Source: Aggregatilineales bacterium (GTDB lineage: Bacteria > Chloroflexota > Anaerolineae > Aggregatilineales > Phototrophicaceae). Taken from it: a stretch of DNA of 36,507 nucleotides. The stretch is taken from positions 1 to 36,507 of the forward strand of contig JARKOK010000089.1 in assembly GCA_029975765.1 (NCBI GenBank), in the 5' to 3' direction. The translations under genes were made by a program, and so were the position numbers. Positions 8,248-14,757 of this stretch are shown piece after piece (position 1 is the stretch's first letter; each line of letters starts with the position of its first letter). The notes beneath the pieces are model-generated. The model was given only the letters and a program-made list of their open reading frames with translations, was not told the DNA's origin and made no database searches.

Positions 8248-9208
8248 AGTTTTACCAGAAACCCGCGACTTCCTTGCCGCGCTTTTCGCACGTTGTGAGG
8301 CTTACTGGACAACCGCCAGCGTGACGCTCACCGCCATTCACCCCAGTGGCAGCGAGCCGACGCCGTCAAGGCATATCCCACTCAACCAAGCTGACCAACT
8401 TCACGCAGCACTCCAGCGACTGCAGGCAGCAAATAAACTTGGCTGGGGTGCGTACTTCGCCATCGGACTGCGACGGCAGGGACTGGGACGCTGGCAGCGA
8501 GGCGGCAAGAACGACATCCTCGCGCTGCCCGCGCTGTTTGTTGACCTGGACGATCATACCCCGCAGGCGCTGGCGAAGCTGAGAGCCTTCATCCTGCCGC
8601 CGTCGTGCATCGTGGACAGCGGTGGTGGAGGCTTTCACGCCTACTGGTGGCTGCATGAGCCAACAGTTGAGCTTGACCGCGCAAGGCGTATGCTGCAAGC
8701 GTTGACGGCGTACTATTCCAGCGATGCGCTCTCCGTCGCCCAGAGCCTGCGTTTACCTCAGACCCGCAACACGAAACCTCATCGAGGAGGATTATGCCAT
8801 GTGATTGATTTCGCTGACCATCACTACACCCTTGCTGACTTTGAGGCGCTGCTGCCAATGCGTGATTGGCCGTTGCGGAAGCATAAAAAACCGTGCATCA
8901 CCACGCAAACCGTACATACCGTGCAGCCAGTTCGCCCACTCAATCCAGCACTCATGGAAGTGGTTGTAGATGGGCTGTGCCAAAACTATGGCGGCTATCG
9001 CAAGGAGAATGGTTACATCGCGGCGCTGTGTCCCTGCGGTCACGTGCAGGATGCGCCGGGTAAGCACTTCAACTTTGACCTGACGCACGGCATCGGCGTG
9101 TGCTTCGGCAGACACGGACGCATTCTGCTCAAGGCATTGTGCACCATCTTAGGTATCCAGCCTGCTGATTACGGTGGGCTTTTTGTATCTGAAAGGAAAG
9201 ACACATGA
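8156..9208 (+). CDS. RepB-type archaeo-eukaryotic primase
   Basis: Up to 350 residues. The core matches the RepB-like primase family (AEP superfamily): LFVDLDD with metal-binding D130 and D132, then SGGGGFHAYW (155-164) with the conserved His. These enzymes make primers for plasmid or element replication. The C-terminal 80 residues hold a CPCGH segment that could be part of a zinc-binding unit. The start is unclear. The ATG at 8156 lies 92 bases inside the helicase gene and has no good ribosome binding site, and residues 1 to about 31 simply translate the helicase 3' end out of frame. No later ATG precedes the conserved part, so an unusual start or translational coupling near 8245 is possible. 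The stop overlaps the next gene's ATG by 4 bases. Confidence 0.78.
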   Translation: MTCARSRRHPPRFVPARPKRKAAPFNWRSSEVLPETRDFLAALFARCEAYWTTASVTLTAIHPSGSEPTPSRHIPLNQADQLHAALQRLQAANKLGWGAYFAIGLRRQGLGRWQRGGKNDILALPALFVDLDDHTPQALAKLRAFILPPSCIVDSGGGGFHAYWWLHEPTVELDRARRMLQALTAYYSSDALSVAQSLRLPQTRNTKPHRGGLCHVIDFADHHYTLADFEALLPMRDWPLRKHKKPCITTQTVHTVQPVRPLNPALMEVVVDGLCQNYGGYRKENGYIAALCPCGHVQDAPGKHFNFDLTHGIGVCFGRHGRILLKALCTILGIQPADYGGLFVSERKDT

Positions 9209-9894
9209 CCCAACCAAAGGAAACACCCAACACCATCCTCACGCTGACGCTGCCAACCCCCGAAGGCGGTGGCATCGCGCCGGAACGGGCGACCGCGACC
9301 CTGCTCATCCAGCGCGGCGACCTCGCCCATGTACGGCAGTTTCACTATAACGGGCAGCTGGCGGATCTCATCACCGCCATCCGCGAAGGGACTCTCGAAC
9401 TCGGTCTGCTGGAAGACAATCCACCCATCATTCCCGAAACGCCGAAAACCCCACCCAAAACAAAAGCGAAACCGAAGCCCACGACTAAGAAAGCCGCACC
9501 CACGCCGGCGGTTGAAGAAGAACCGACCATCGACATTCCGCTCAGGAAAGGAACAAAGACGGTCAGGATCAGCCACCTGAAGATCGTCGGTGGTGAGACC
9601 GATGCTGCCGCCTACAAACAGGCGGTGCTGATCGCGGCGAAACTGATTGACGGCGGTCTGTGGGACGGCGCTTCACCGATCCGCATCGACGATGTGTACG
9701 CAACGATGCGGAAGATGAAGCATCTCACCGATAGCGAGATGGGTCTGTTCAGTCTCGAAGACTTTGTAAGCCTGGGGGATGCCACTCCCCAGTCAGAAAA
9801 CGGCTCAGACGAGGACGCTGAAATTGCGCTTGGACCCGCGTTAGCCAATGGCAGCCATTCCGAAACGCAATCCGACCAACCCGGTTTGATGTAA
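9205..9894 (+). CDS. Possible PRTRC system protein E-like
   Basis: A 229-residue protein beginning at an ATG that overlaps the primase stop, with AAAGGAAA upstream. Residues about 10-72 are a compact beta-rich domain (ILTLTLP start). Residues 73-106 are a Pro/Lys/Thr-rich linker, and 107-175 a second small helical domain. The tail is acidic and low in complexity. I tentatively compare it with PRTRC protein E because of its place directly before the ubiquitin-like gene and the similar beta-strand opening. Sequence similarity is weak and I would not name it without the context. It is soluble, with no catalytic motif visible. It may be an adaptor of the Ub-like cassette. Confidence 0.5.
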   Translation: MTQPKETPNTILTLTLPTPEGGGIAPERATATLLIQRGDLAHVRQFHYNGQLADLITAIREGTLELGLLEDNPPIIPETPKTPPKTKAKPKPTTKKAAPTPAVEEEPTIDIPLRKGTKTVRISHLKIVGGETDAAAYKQAVLIAAKLIDGGLWDGASPIRIDDVYATMRKMKHLTDSEMGLFSLEDFVSLGDATPQSENGSDEDAEIALGPALANGSHSETQSDQPGLM

Positions 9895-9931
9895 GTCCAG
9901 TTCGTTCACATTACGAAAGGAAAACAATCTC

Positions 9932-10147
9932 ATGTCTGACCCAATCACCTCCAAACCGCGCGTGTTCAAAACCGGCACCGTCCGCATCGTCGAAGATGCC
10001 AGTATGTCAGGGCTGTCGAACGAACAGATTCGTTCGCTGCTCAAGTCCAGCTACCCGGAAGTTGCCAACGCGACCATCCGCGAGAGCCAGCTCGAAGACG
10101 GCACGCCGCTGATCGAGTTCCTCCCACAGCCTGGGCGTAAAGGCTAA
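9932..10147 (+). CDS. Ubiquitin-like protein, PRTRC protein C family
   Basis: A 71-residue protein matching PRTRC system protein C / Prok_Ub in length and layout. It opens with a PRVFKTG strand (residues 9-15), then a 'MSxLSNEQIRSLLKxSYPEVANA' region (25-47), and ends in a strand followed by PGRKG. Known family members end in a similar Gly-Lys-Gly style tail. The final residue is an exposed glycine (G71), as needed for adenylation by a ThiF/E1 enzyme without prior trimming. AAAGGAAA lies 11 bases before the ATG. The gene is followed by a 312-bp regulatory gap. The E2-like and E1-like genes lie 1.4 and 2.5 kb downstream. Family recognition comes from pattern and context, and I consider it good. 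Confidence 0.8.
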   Translation: MSDPITSKPRVFKTGTVRIVEDASMSGLSNEQIRSLLKSSYPEVANATIRESQLEDGTPLIEFLPQPGRKG

Positions 10148-10180
10148 CCGCGATGTTCGGCGCAGGCTTCACTGTGACTT

Positions 10181-10219
10181 AAAGCATAAACGTCCGTTTG
10201 GACACGTTATGCTTTCAAA
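10181..10219. repeat. Head-to-head repeat pair forming a hairpin
   Basis: An inverted copy (10181-10195; on the minus strand GGACGTTTATGCTTT) faces a direct copy (10200-10219, GGACACGTTATGCTTTCAAA). AAAGCATAA (10181-10189) pairs with TTATGCTTT (10207-10215), and GTCC (10192-10195) with GGAC (10200-10203). There is no T-tract, so a terminator is unlikely. Confidence 0.75.
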
Positions 10220-10332
10220 TCGCAGCGCACAGCTTATGTTTTCACCTATCATCTGATAACTGCCGAGGGGAGAATGACATCTTCTGTTCGGCAGTTGTTC
10301 CCGTCGCATACCCAGTTCGTCTCTAAACGTTG

Positions 10333-10352
10333 GGACGCTTTATGCTTCAAAA
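10333..10352 (+). repeat. Direct repeat copy
   Basis: GGACGCTTTATGCTTCAAAA. It matches the consensus GGACA-N3-TATGCTTCAAAA except at the fifth base. An in-frame ATG in the repeat opens a 28-codon frame starting MLQN. Confidence 0.8.
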
Positions 10353-10363
10353 CTTACGACTTT

Positions 10364-10383
10364 GGACAGGATATGCTTCAAAA
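10364..10383 (+). repeat. Direct repeat copy
   Basis: GGACAGGATATGCTTCAAAA, identical over all 20 bases to the copy at 10428-10447. Its ATG opens a 25-codon frame, again starting MLQN and ending at 10450. Confidence 0.85.
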
Positions 10384-10427
10384 CCGATACCTAACAAACC
10401 CAAAACCGCACCAATATCACTCGATTA

Positions 10428-10447
10428 GGACAGGATATGCTTCAAAA
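10428..10447 (+). repeat. Direct repeat copy
   Basis: GGACAGGATATGCTTCAAAA, the second perfect copy. It ends 12 bases before the next gene's ATG. Confidence 0.85.
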
Positions 10448-10450
10448 TGA

Positions 10451-10470
10451 GGACATTTTATGCACCAAGT
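10451..10470 (+). repeat. Degenerate repeat copy over a start codon
   Basis: GGACATTTTATGCACCAAGT keeps GGACA, TATGC and CAA at the consensus spacing. Its ATG is the start codon of the gene at 10460. Confidence 0.6.
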
Positions 10471-10729
10471 CACATTCACATTGACGAGCCTGCGGGAGTG
10501 CCTGGCACAGGTTGAACCGGTCAAGCTCCTGGGGATGGAACTGCTCAGACAGGGGAGCATCCAGCCCCAGGGCGGCTGGTTCCCAACCGGCATTCCTCGC
10601 AGTGAGATGGTCGAGGCGGTCACGGAACTGGTGGGCTACACCCGCCGCTGCGCTTATGCCGCCTCACAAATCAGCCAGCTTGCTTCTGTGCCGCTGACAT
10701 CCCTGCAACTGATGGAGTACGGCTTATGA
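10460..10729 (+). CDS. Small unknown cassette protein
   Basis: An 89-residue protein, mostly helical, with no motif I recognise. Its ATG lies inside the last copy of the GGACA/TATGC repeat, so repeat binding could directly control its expression. Its stop overlaps the next gene's ATG by 4 bases (ATGA at 10726-10729), which supports it being a real, translationally coupled gene. It occupies the place between the ubiquitin-like gene and the putative F-like gene of the PRTRC-like cassette. It could be a cassette adaptor. No catalytic residues are evident. Confidence 0.62.
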   Translation: MHQVTFTLTSLRECLAQVEPVKLLGMELLRQGSIQPQGGWFPTGIPRSEMVEAVTELVGYTRRCAYAASQISQLASVPLTSLQLMEYGL

Positions 10730-11583
10730 CCGATTTGCTTCAGGCTCAATACCTGCTTGTCCTGGGTATGAACGCCGATCCACTCCTGTGCCTGGCGAAT
10801 GCTGTGGCGTGGTTGGATCCGTTCTGGGACGAGTTTGCCGATGAAGACGATTACGGAGAGGACGGCGACACGCTGGCCCTGCGTGTCGTGCGCGACTCCT
10901 TCCCGGATATCTACGTGCAGGTGATTGAACGGCTGCGTTCCGGCAGTTCATGGGACGAGATTGAACGTCTGGTATGCGGCGAAATCGAGAAGCTGGGTAT
11001 CCCGCTGGAGAACCTCGAGTTCATGCCCTACGGTATCCCCATGCCCGCTTACGGCGTAACCCTCGAAGACCCGGAGTTCTATCAAAGCCATGCGGATGTT
11101 GTTCCGGTTGTGCAGGCATTTGGCATTGACCCAACCGCGCATCCCTACCAGGTCGAACTGCCGGAATGCGCCCACATCGCGGGGCAGTCTATCGCCGCCA
11201 GCCTAGACGATCACCCGGATGAAGGCTATCGCAACCTATCGTGGTTGATGCAGTGGTTGTTCTCGTGTTCGGGCAACTCCACCATCGACTTTGACTATGA
11301 AACGATGTGCGAATTCCAACCACTGTCATGGGAGCGTAAGAACATCGATTTCGCCGCTGCCATCATCCACGAAGCGGATGAAATCATCGGTTTTGCCCTC
11401 AGTGGGCTGAAATTCCTGCAAACACATCCCGGCGTTCTAACCGCGCTGCGCGACAACGTGCAGCGCATCTACAAAGCAATCAGCAAATTGCCCAAGGAGA
11501 AACGTCATGACAACCCTCGCGTTCGATGTGTCTGGCCGAGCGTTGGCGCAGGCATTGACCGAACAGCCCTCGCTTGTGCTTAG
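10726..11583 (+). CDS. Possible PRTRC system protein F-like
   Basis: A 285-residue acidic protein. Residues 30-55 are very Asp/Glu-rich. Residues about 200-260 form a helical domain with a pattern like 'LSWExKNIDFAAAIIHEADEI' followed by a Leu-rich helix. I compare it with PRTRC protein F because of its size and its position between the ubiquitin-like and E2-like genes; the sequence similarity itself is not decisive. The 3' end overlaps the E2-like gene by 77 bases in another frame, unlike the 1-8 base overlaps common here. The last 25 or so residues may therefore not be ancestral: a one-base shift would end the protein at an ATGA junction at 11507-11510. Confidence 0.6.
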   Translation: MTDLLQAQYLLVLGMNADPLLCLANAVAWLDPFWDEFADEDDYGEDGDTLALRVVRDSFPDIYVQVIERLRSGSSWDEIERLVCGEIEKLGIPLENLEFMPYGIPMPAYGVTLEDPEFYQSHADVVPVVQAFGIDPTAHPYQVELPECAHIAGQSIAASLDDHPDEGYRNLSWLMQWLFSCSGNSTIDFDYETMCEFQPLSWERKNIDFAAAIIHEADEIIGFALSGLKFLQTHPGVLTALRDNVQRIYKAISKLPKEKRHDNPRVRCVWPSVGAGIDRTALACA

Positions 11584-12217
11584 GTTTTACAGCTACGGCG
11601 TGATGCTCGAAAAGTGGGACGGCGACCGGGTGGCTGAATACCCGGTAGATCCTGCTCAGATCGCGTTGGCGCTCTCAGCCAAAGTTGGATTCGACACGGG
11701 ATTGATGACCGGGAACACCTTGCTGGTACGGTACGAAGGTGTAAAGAAAACCGTCGTCGAGTATCGTCCGCCGGGTAAAACCGGATTGTATTTTGAAGGT
11801 TCAGAAGTGCCGCTGCGCGTGCCGCTGCCCGGAATGCTGATGATCCGGGTGACGGCGGATGACAAAACGCCGCAGCATCAGGTCTACGCGGTGAAGCAGC
11901 GCCCAGACAAGCTCGACATCCCGCTGTTTCACCTGCCGCTGCCGAATGTGTTCACCAGCGGCAGCATCTGCTGGGGCAGTGTGCCAACCGTGTCCGAAAC
12001 GGCACTCAAGGGCAGTTCGTTGGTCGATGACTGGGCGGTGTTCCTCGGCAGTCGCTTCGGCGATCACGGCTGTAATGGTAAGTCGAAGTCGCACCCGCAG
12101 GACATCCGGCAGAAGCTCATCCAGATCGAAGGGCGTAAAGCGCGGGTGTATCCGAAGTCCGATTTGATTCCGGTGAAGAAAACCCTTGCCCAAGTGCTGG
12201 GTGATGATCGTCAGTAA
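11507..12217 (+). CDS. E2-like protein, PRTRC protein B family
   Basis: A 236-residue protein assigned to the Prok-E2 / PRTRC protein B family. The key signature is PNVFTSGSIC at residues 146-155, which matches the eukaryotic E2 active-site layout HPN-[VI]-[YF]-x-x-G-x-[IV]-C closely. Cys155 is the expected thioester cysteine and Leu145 replaces the His of HPN. In known cassettes of this type the protein is thought to accept the activated ubiquitin-like protein from the ThiF/E1 protein. AAGGAG lies 7 bases upstream of the ATG. It ends 13 bases before the next gene. It is soluble and has no membrane segment. The target of any conjugation is unknown. Confidence 0.82.
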   Translation: MTTLAFDVSGRALAQALTEQPSLVLRFYSYGVMLEKWDGDRVAEYPVDPAQIALALSAKVGFDTGLMTGNTLLVRYEGVKKTVVEYRPPGKTGLYFEGSEVPLRVPLPGMLMIRVTADDKTPQHQVYAVKQRPDKLDIPLFHLPLPNVFTSGSICWGSVPTVSETALKGSSLVDDWAVFLGSRFGDHGCNGKSKSHPQDIRQKLIQIEGRKARVYPKSDLIPVKKTLAQVLGDDRQ

Positions 12218-12230
12218 AGGGGAAAAAACG

Positions 12231-12692
12231 ATGGGTTACGATTGTTATCTGACTGTACAGGCGCAAATCTCTGACTCAGCTACAGGGCAGGCGGTTCTCG
12301 ATGTGTTGGAAGCCGATGAGGACTGGGGCGTATTCCCGGTATCCGAGGTCGGAGACGACCATCTTTACTTTCAGTGGGAAGGGCGCAACCGGGATCAAGA
12401 GGCTGTATATGCACTGCTGGAGCCGGTAGGACTGCGCCATGCCATTACGTTTGAGGTGGCATACAGCAGCGATTACGACAGCGGGTTGCGTTTCTTCGTC
12501 GGGGTGGATGCTCAACGACTCAATACACTGCATCAGCTCGACCAGATAGTGGACGTGCTTCAAAACCTGCTGGCACCGCCGCCTCAGCAACTGATCCCGG
12601 TATTGAAGACTTGGCCGCGGCGCGCCGACCTTGAAACGCTTGTGAACGCACTTCATCAATTGCTCTCTGAGGCAGGATGCACACCATCATGA
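12231..12692 (+). CDS. Unknown protein between E2- and E1-like genes
   Basis: A 153-residue protein. I chose the ATG at 12231 with AAAGGGGAAA directly upstream rather than an earlier in-frame ATG at 12186, which lies inside the E2-like gene. The opening 'MGYDCYL' and the aromatic, acidic composition recall small 'Gly-Tyr-Asp' hypothetical proteins common in bacteria, but I cannot assign a fold or function. It lacks the His-x-His...Ser-x-x-Asp motif of JAB peptidases, so it is not the missing deubiquitinase. The last bases overlap the ThiF-like gene. Its place between the E2-like and E1-like genes suggests it works with them. Confidence 0.72.
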   Translation: MGYDCYLTVQAQISDSATGQAVLDVLEADEDWGVFPVSEVGDDHLYFQWEGRNRDQEAVYALLEPVGLRHAITFEVAYSSDYDSGLRFFVGVDAQRLNTLHQLDQIVDVLQNLLAPPPQQLIPVLKTWPRRADLETLVNALHQLLSEAGCTPS

Positions 12693-13456
12693 ATGTCTTT
12701 GACCCTTTCATGCATCTCCAGTCCGTGACTGTCGTGGGCCTGGGCGGTACAGGGTCGCAGGTGGCGCGCAGTCTGGCACGAACCCTCTACGACATGCGCC
12801 GCGCACGTCTGCATACGCCGTCAGTCGTTCTCATTGACCCAGATGTTGTCGAAGAGAAAAATGTCGGTAGACAGATGTTTGCTGCAGGCGACATCGGCCA
12901 GAACAAGAGCCGGGTGCTGGCGCGTCGCTTCAACCAAGCGCTCGGCCTCGAAATCGAAGCTATCGATCAACCAATAGATGCGAAGCGGCACATCGAGCGG
13001 CATGGCAACCTCGTGATCGGTTGCGTGGATAATCATCTCGCCCGCCGCGAATTAGCGAAAGTCGAAGGCATCTGGCTGGATGCAGGCAATCACTTCGACA
13101 GCGGGCAGGTGTGCATCGGTAATTCAACAGATCGTGAAACCCTGTTGCGCCACATCAACGGCGATCAGGGCAAGTATCGCTATCTGCCCAGCCCGGCGCT
13201 GCTGTTTCCCCAACTGCTCGAACCGGAACCCCAGCCCGTGCCACAACCAACACTTTCTTGTGCCGACCTGGTTGCGCGCGGTGAGCAGCACCTGCTCATC
13301 AACGATCTCGTCGCCTGTGTCGTGGCGGGCTATATCTACAAGCTGCTGCACCGCCAGCCCGTAACGACCTTCCTCAGCTACGTCAGCGTGGACGGATTAG
13401 CCGTCCGCAGCCTGCCGATTTCCCGCGACGACCTCCTGCCCTATCTTCACGCCTAA
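12677..13456 (+). CDS. ThiF/E1-like adenylating enzyme
   Basis: A 259-residue Rossmann-fold ThiF/MoeB/E1-superfamily protein of the PRTRC ThiF type. Visible features: GLGGTGSQ (21-28, ATP-binding loop), D54 (after VVLI), N62-V-G-R65 (EKNVGRQ), K77 (QNKS), CVDNHLARR (116-124, ATP/acyl-adenylate site), LDAGN (134-138) and a Cys195 in LSCAD, a position conserved in this family and a candidate catalytic cysteine. It should adenylate the ubiquitin-like protein's C-terminal glycine and pass it to the E2-like protein. The ATG at 12677 is used here. An ATG at 12689 forms the ATGA overlap with the preceding stop and is an alternative, losing four residues. It is the best-supported enzyme of the cassette. 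Confidence 0.9.
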   Translation: MHTIMNVFDPFMHLQSVTVVGLGGTGSQVARSLARTLYDMRRARLHTPSVVLIDPDVVEEKNVGRQMFAAGDIGQNKSRVLARRFNQALGLEIEAIDQPIDAKRHIERHGNLVIGCVDNHLARRELAKVEGIWLDAGNHFDSGQVCIGNSTDRETLLRHINGDQGKYRYLPSPALLFPQLLEPEPQPVPQPTLSCADLVARGEQHLLINDLVACVVAGYIYKLLHRQPVTTFLSYVSVDGLAVRSLPISRDDLLPYLHA

Positions 13457-13506
13457 TTTTTCTGATTTTCCTTGCACAACCGAATAAGACAGAAAGGATG
13501 CTCATC

Positions 13507-14358
13507 ATGCGTTTCTGGGAAGACATGCAGAGTAAATGGGGCTTCTCCGATGGCGATGCTGTGCCAGACGGGGTTGAAGTCTACCGCAATATTTACATCC
13601 GTGCCGTGAACCAGCTTGCGATAGAGCTTGGCAGCGATGTCCGCGTCGTCGCCTATGACCGCTTCGGCGTTCACAACTGGTGTCTCATCCTGATATACAA
13701 ACTCGCTGATTTACAGGCTCATGATGTCGAAGATTTCACAGCACACACCGACATCAATGCGGAAATTGCTCAGACAGATGAGGCATTGGAAGAAGCCATC
13801 CGTCAGGCGTATGAACTCGATCTGGACAGCTTTGCCGAAGTCACGGTCACGCTGTCCGATGATTTTGAAGGCTTTGTGACACAGCTTCGCTCAATCAAAG
13901 AGGGCGATCCGCTAATCGTCCAGGTGAACGATGAGGCGCAGCATTTCTATCCGGGTGGTCGAATTCGTCTGTTACAGGACGTGACCGCTTTTGACCGCTC
14001 CGTGCTGTCAGCGGGGCGTGAGTACGGGATTGCGTGGATCGAACATCGGGCTGGACTGCTTAGCATCACGCGGGAAGGAGGGGAGAACCCTATCGCTTTT
14101 GCGCCCGCAATCTCCGCTATCGTCCTCGAAATCCCGGCTGAGGTTCGCACCGAAAGTGAAGATTGTGCTGCCATCCCGCCTTATCACCTGCGTGATATGG
14201 ATGACGAAATTCTGGACGAGTTTGGTCGGCTTCATACACTGCCGGAGGTGCTGGAAGCGATGAAGTGCGCGGCTAATGCGTTAGGGACAGCCGTTCAGCT
14301 CATCAATGGCTATGGCAACAGCGTACTGTCCTGTGAACTGGATGAGGAAGGGCTGTAG
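13507..14358 (+). CDS. Unknown protein downstream of ThiF
   Basis: A 283-residue protein. The ATG at 13507 is preferred to the in-frame ATG at 13498 because the AGAAAGGA ribosome binding site (13491-13498) is too close to the latter. It is acidic, with no membrane segment and no motif I recognise. It is not a JAB peptidase (no His-x-His...Ser-x-x-Asp). It lies 50 bases after the ThiF-like gene and is likely part of the same transcript. A role with the ubiquitin-like cassette is possible but not shown. Confidence 0.72.
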   Translation: MRFWEDMQSKWGFSDGDAVPDGVEVYRNIYIRAVNQLAIELGSDVRVVAYDRFGVHNWCLILIYKLADLQAHDVEDFTAHTDINAEIAQTDEALEEAIRQAYELDLDSFAEVTVTLSDDFEGFVTQLRSIKEGDPLIVQVNDEAQHFYPGGRIRLLQDVTAFDRSVLSAGREYGIAWIEHRAGLLSITREGGENPIAFAPAISAIVLEIPAEVRTESEDCAAIPPYHLRDMDDEILDEFGRLHTLPEVLEAMKCAANALGTAVQLINGYGNSVLSCELDEEGL

Positions 14359-14360
14359 TT

Positions 14361-14600
14361 ATGCTTCAATGCGAGCGCCAGAACTTCCACCACTCTAAAC
14401 TGCCGCCACCGGGCGCAATCGGCCGGATCGTTGGGCTGTCCACTGTCAATTCATGCCGTAAGTGCATCGTCGTCGCCTATCCCCTGTATGACAGCGCCGA
14501 CTACCGCTACAGCATCGGCATCCATACGATGTTCGTCAGGTTCCTTGACAACGGTGAAATCGCGCGCTTCAGCGGCATCTGGTTCGAGGCGCTTCAGTAG
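14361..14600 (+). CDS. Small hypothetical protein
   Basis: A 79-residue protein starting 3 bases after the previous stop, with GAGGAAGG about 9 bases upstream. The first 12 bases (TATGCTTCAA across the start) repeat the last part of the cassette's repeat consensus, so its start may also be under repeat control. The Cys-containing segment 'NSCRKCIV' (residues about 30-37) is the only noteworthy motif. It could be a small regulator, but I see no fold. Its position suggests the end of the ThiF transcript. Confidence 0.55.
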   Translation: MLQCERQNFHHSKLPPPGAIGRIVGLSTVNSCRKCIVVAYPLYDSADYRYSIGIHTMFVRFLDNGEIARFSGIWFEALQ

Positions 14601-14757
14601 CGGATTGCCAGTCTCGATTGGTAGTTCGTCCTTTTCCTCAATACGCTACGCTGGCACATCACGCGCTCACGTGACCAAGTCCATCAAAACTCATTCACCG
14701 ATCCGTGCATACCATCAGTTTCAGTCAAATCTTTTAGCCATTTGAAGGGACAATCTC

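Larger units (their letters stand above)
10148..10459. promoter_or_regulatory. 312-bp gap with repeat array
   Basis: No gene is evident apart from short open frames created by the repeats themselves. The gap holds one inverted and five direct copies of a 20-bp element with consensus GGACA-N3-TATGCTTCAAAA. It separates the ubiquitin-like gene from the gene pair leading to the E2-like gene. The repeats could be operators for a cassette regulator, iterons of an origin, or a maintenance site. Confidence 0.7.

Noticed and set aside
10181-10215. Intrinsic terminator of the ubiquitin-like gene
   Set aside because: The hairpin is real but is not followed by a T-tract, and its arms are copies of the regulatory repeat.
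10181-10470. CRISPR array
   Set aside because: The repeats are 20 bp, irregularly spaced (23-133 bp) and partly degenerate, one is inverted, and there are no cas genes.
12231-14358. JAB deubiquitinase in the cassette
   Set aside because: I looked in the 153-, 283- and 206-aa proteins for the His-x-His...Ser-x-x-Asp metal site and did not find it.
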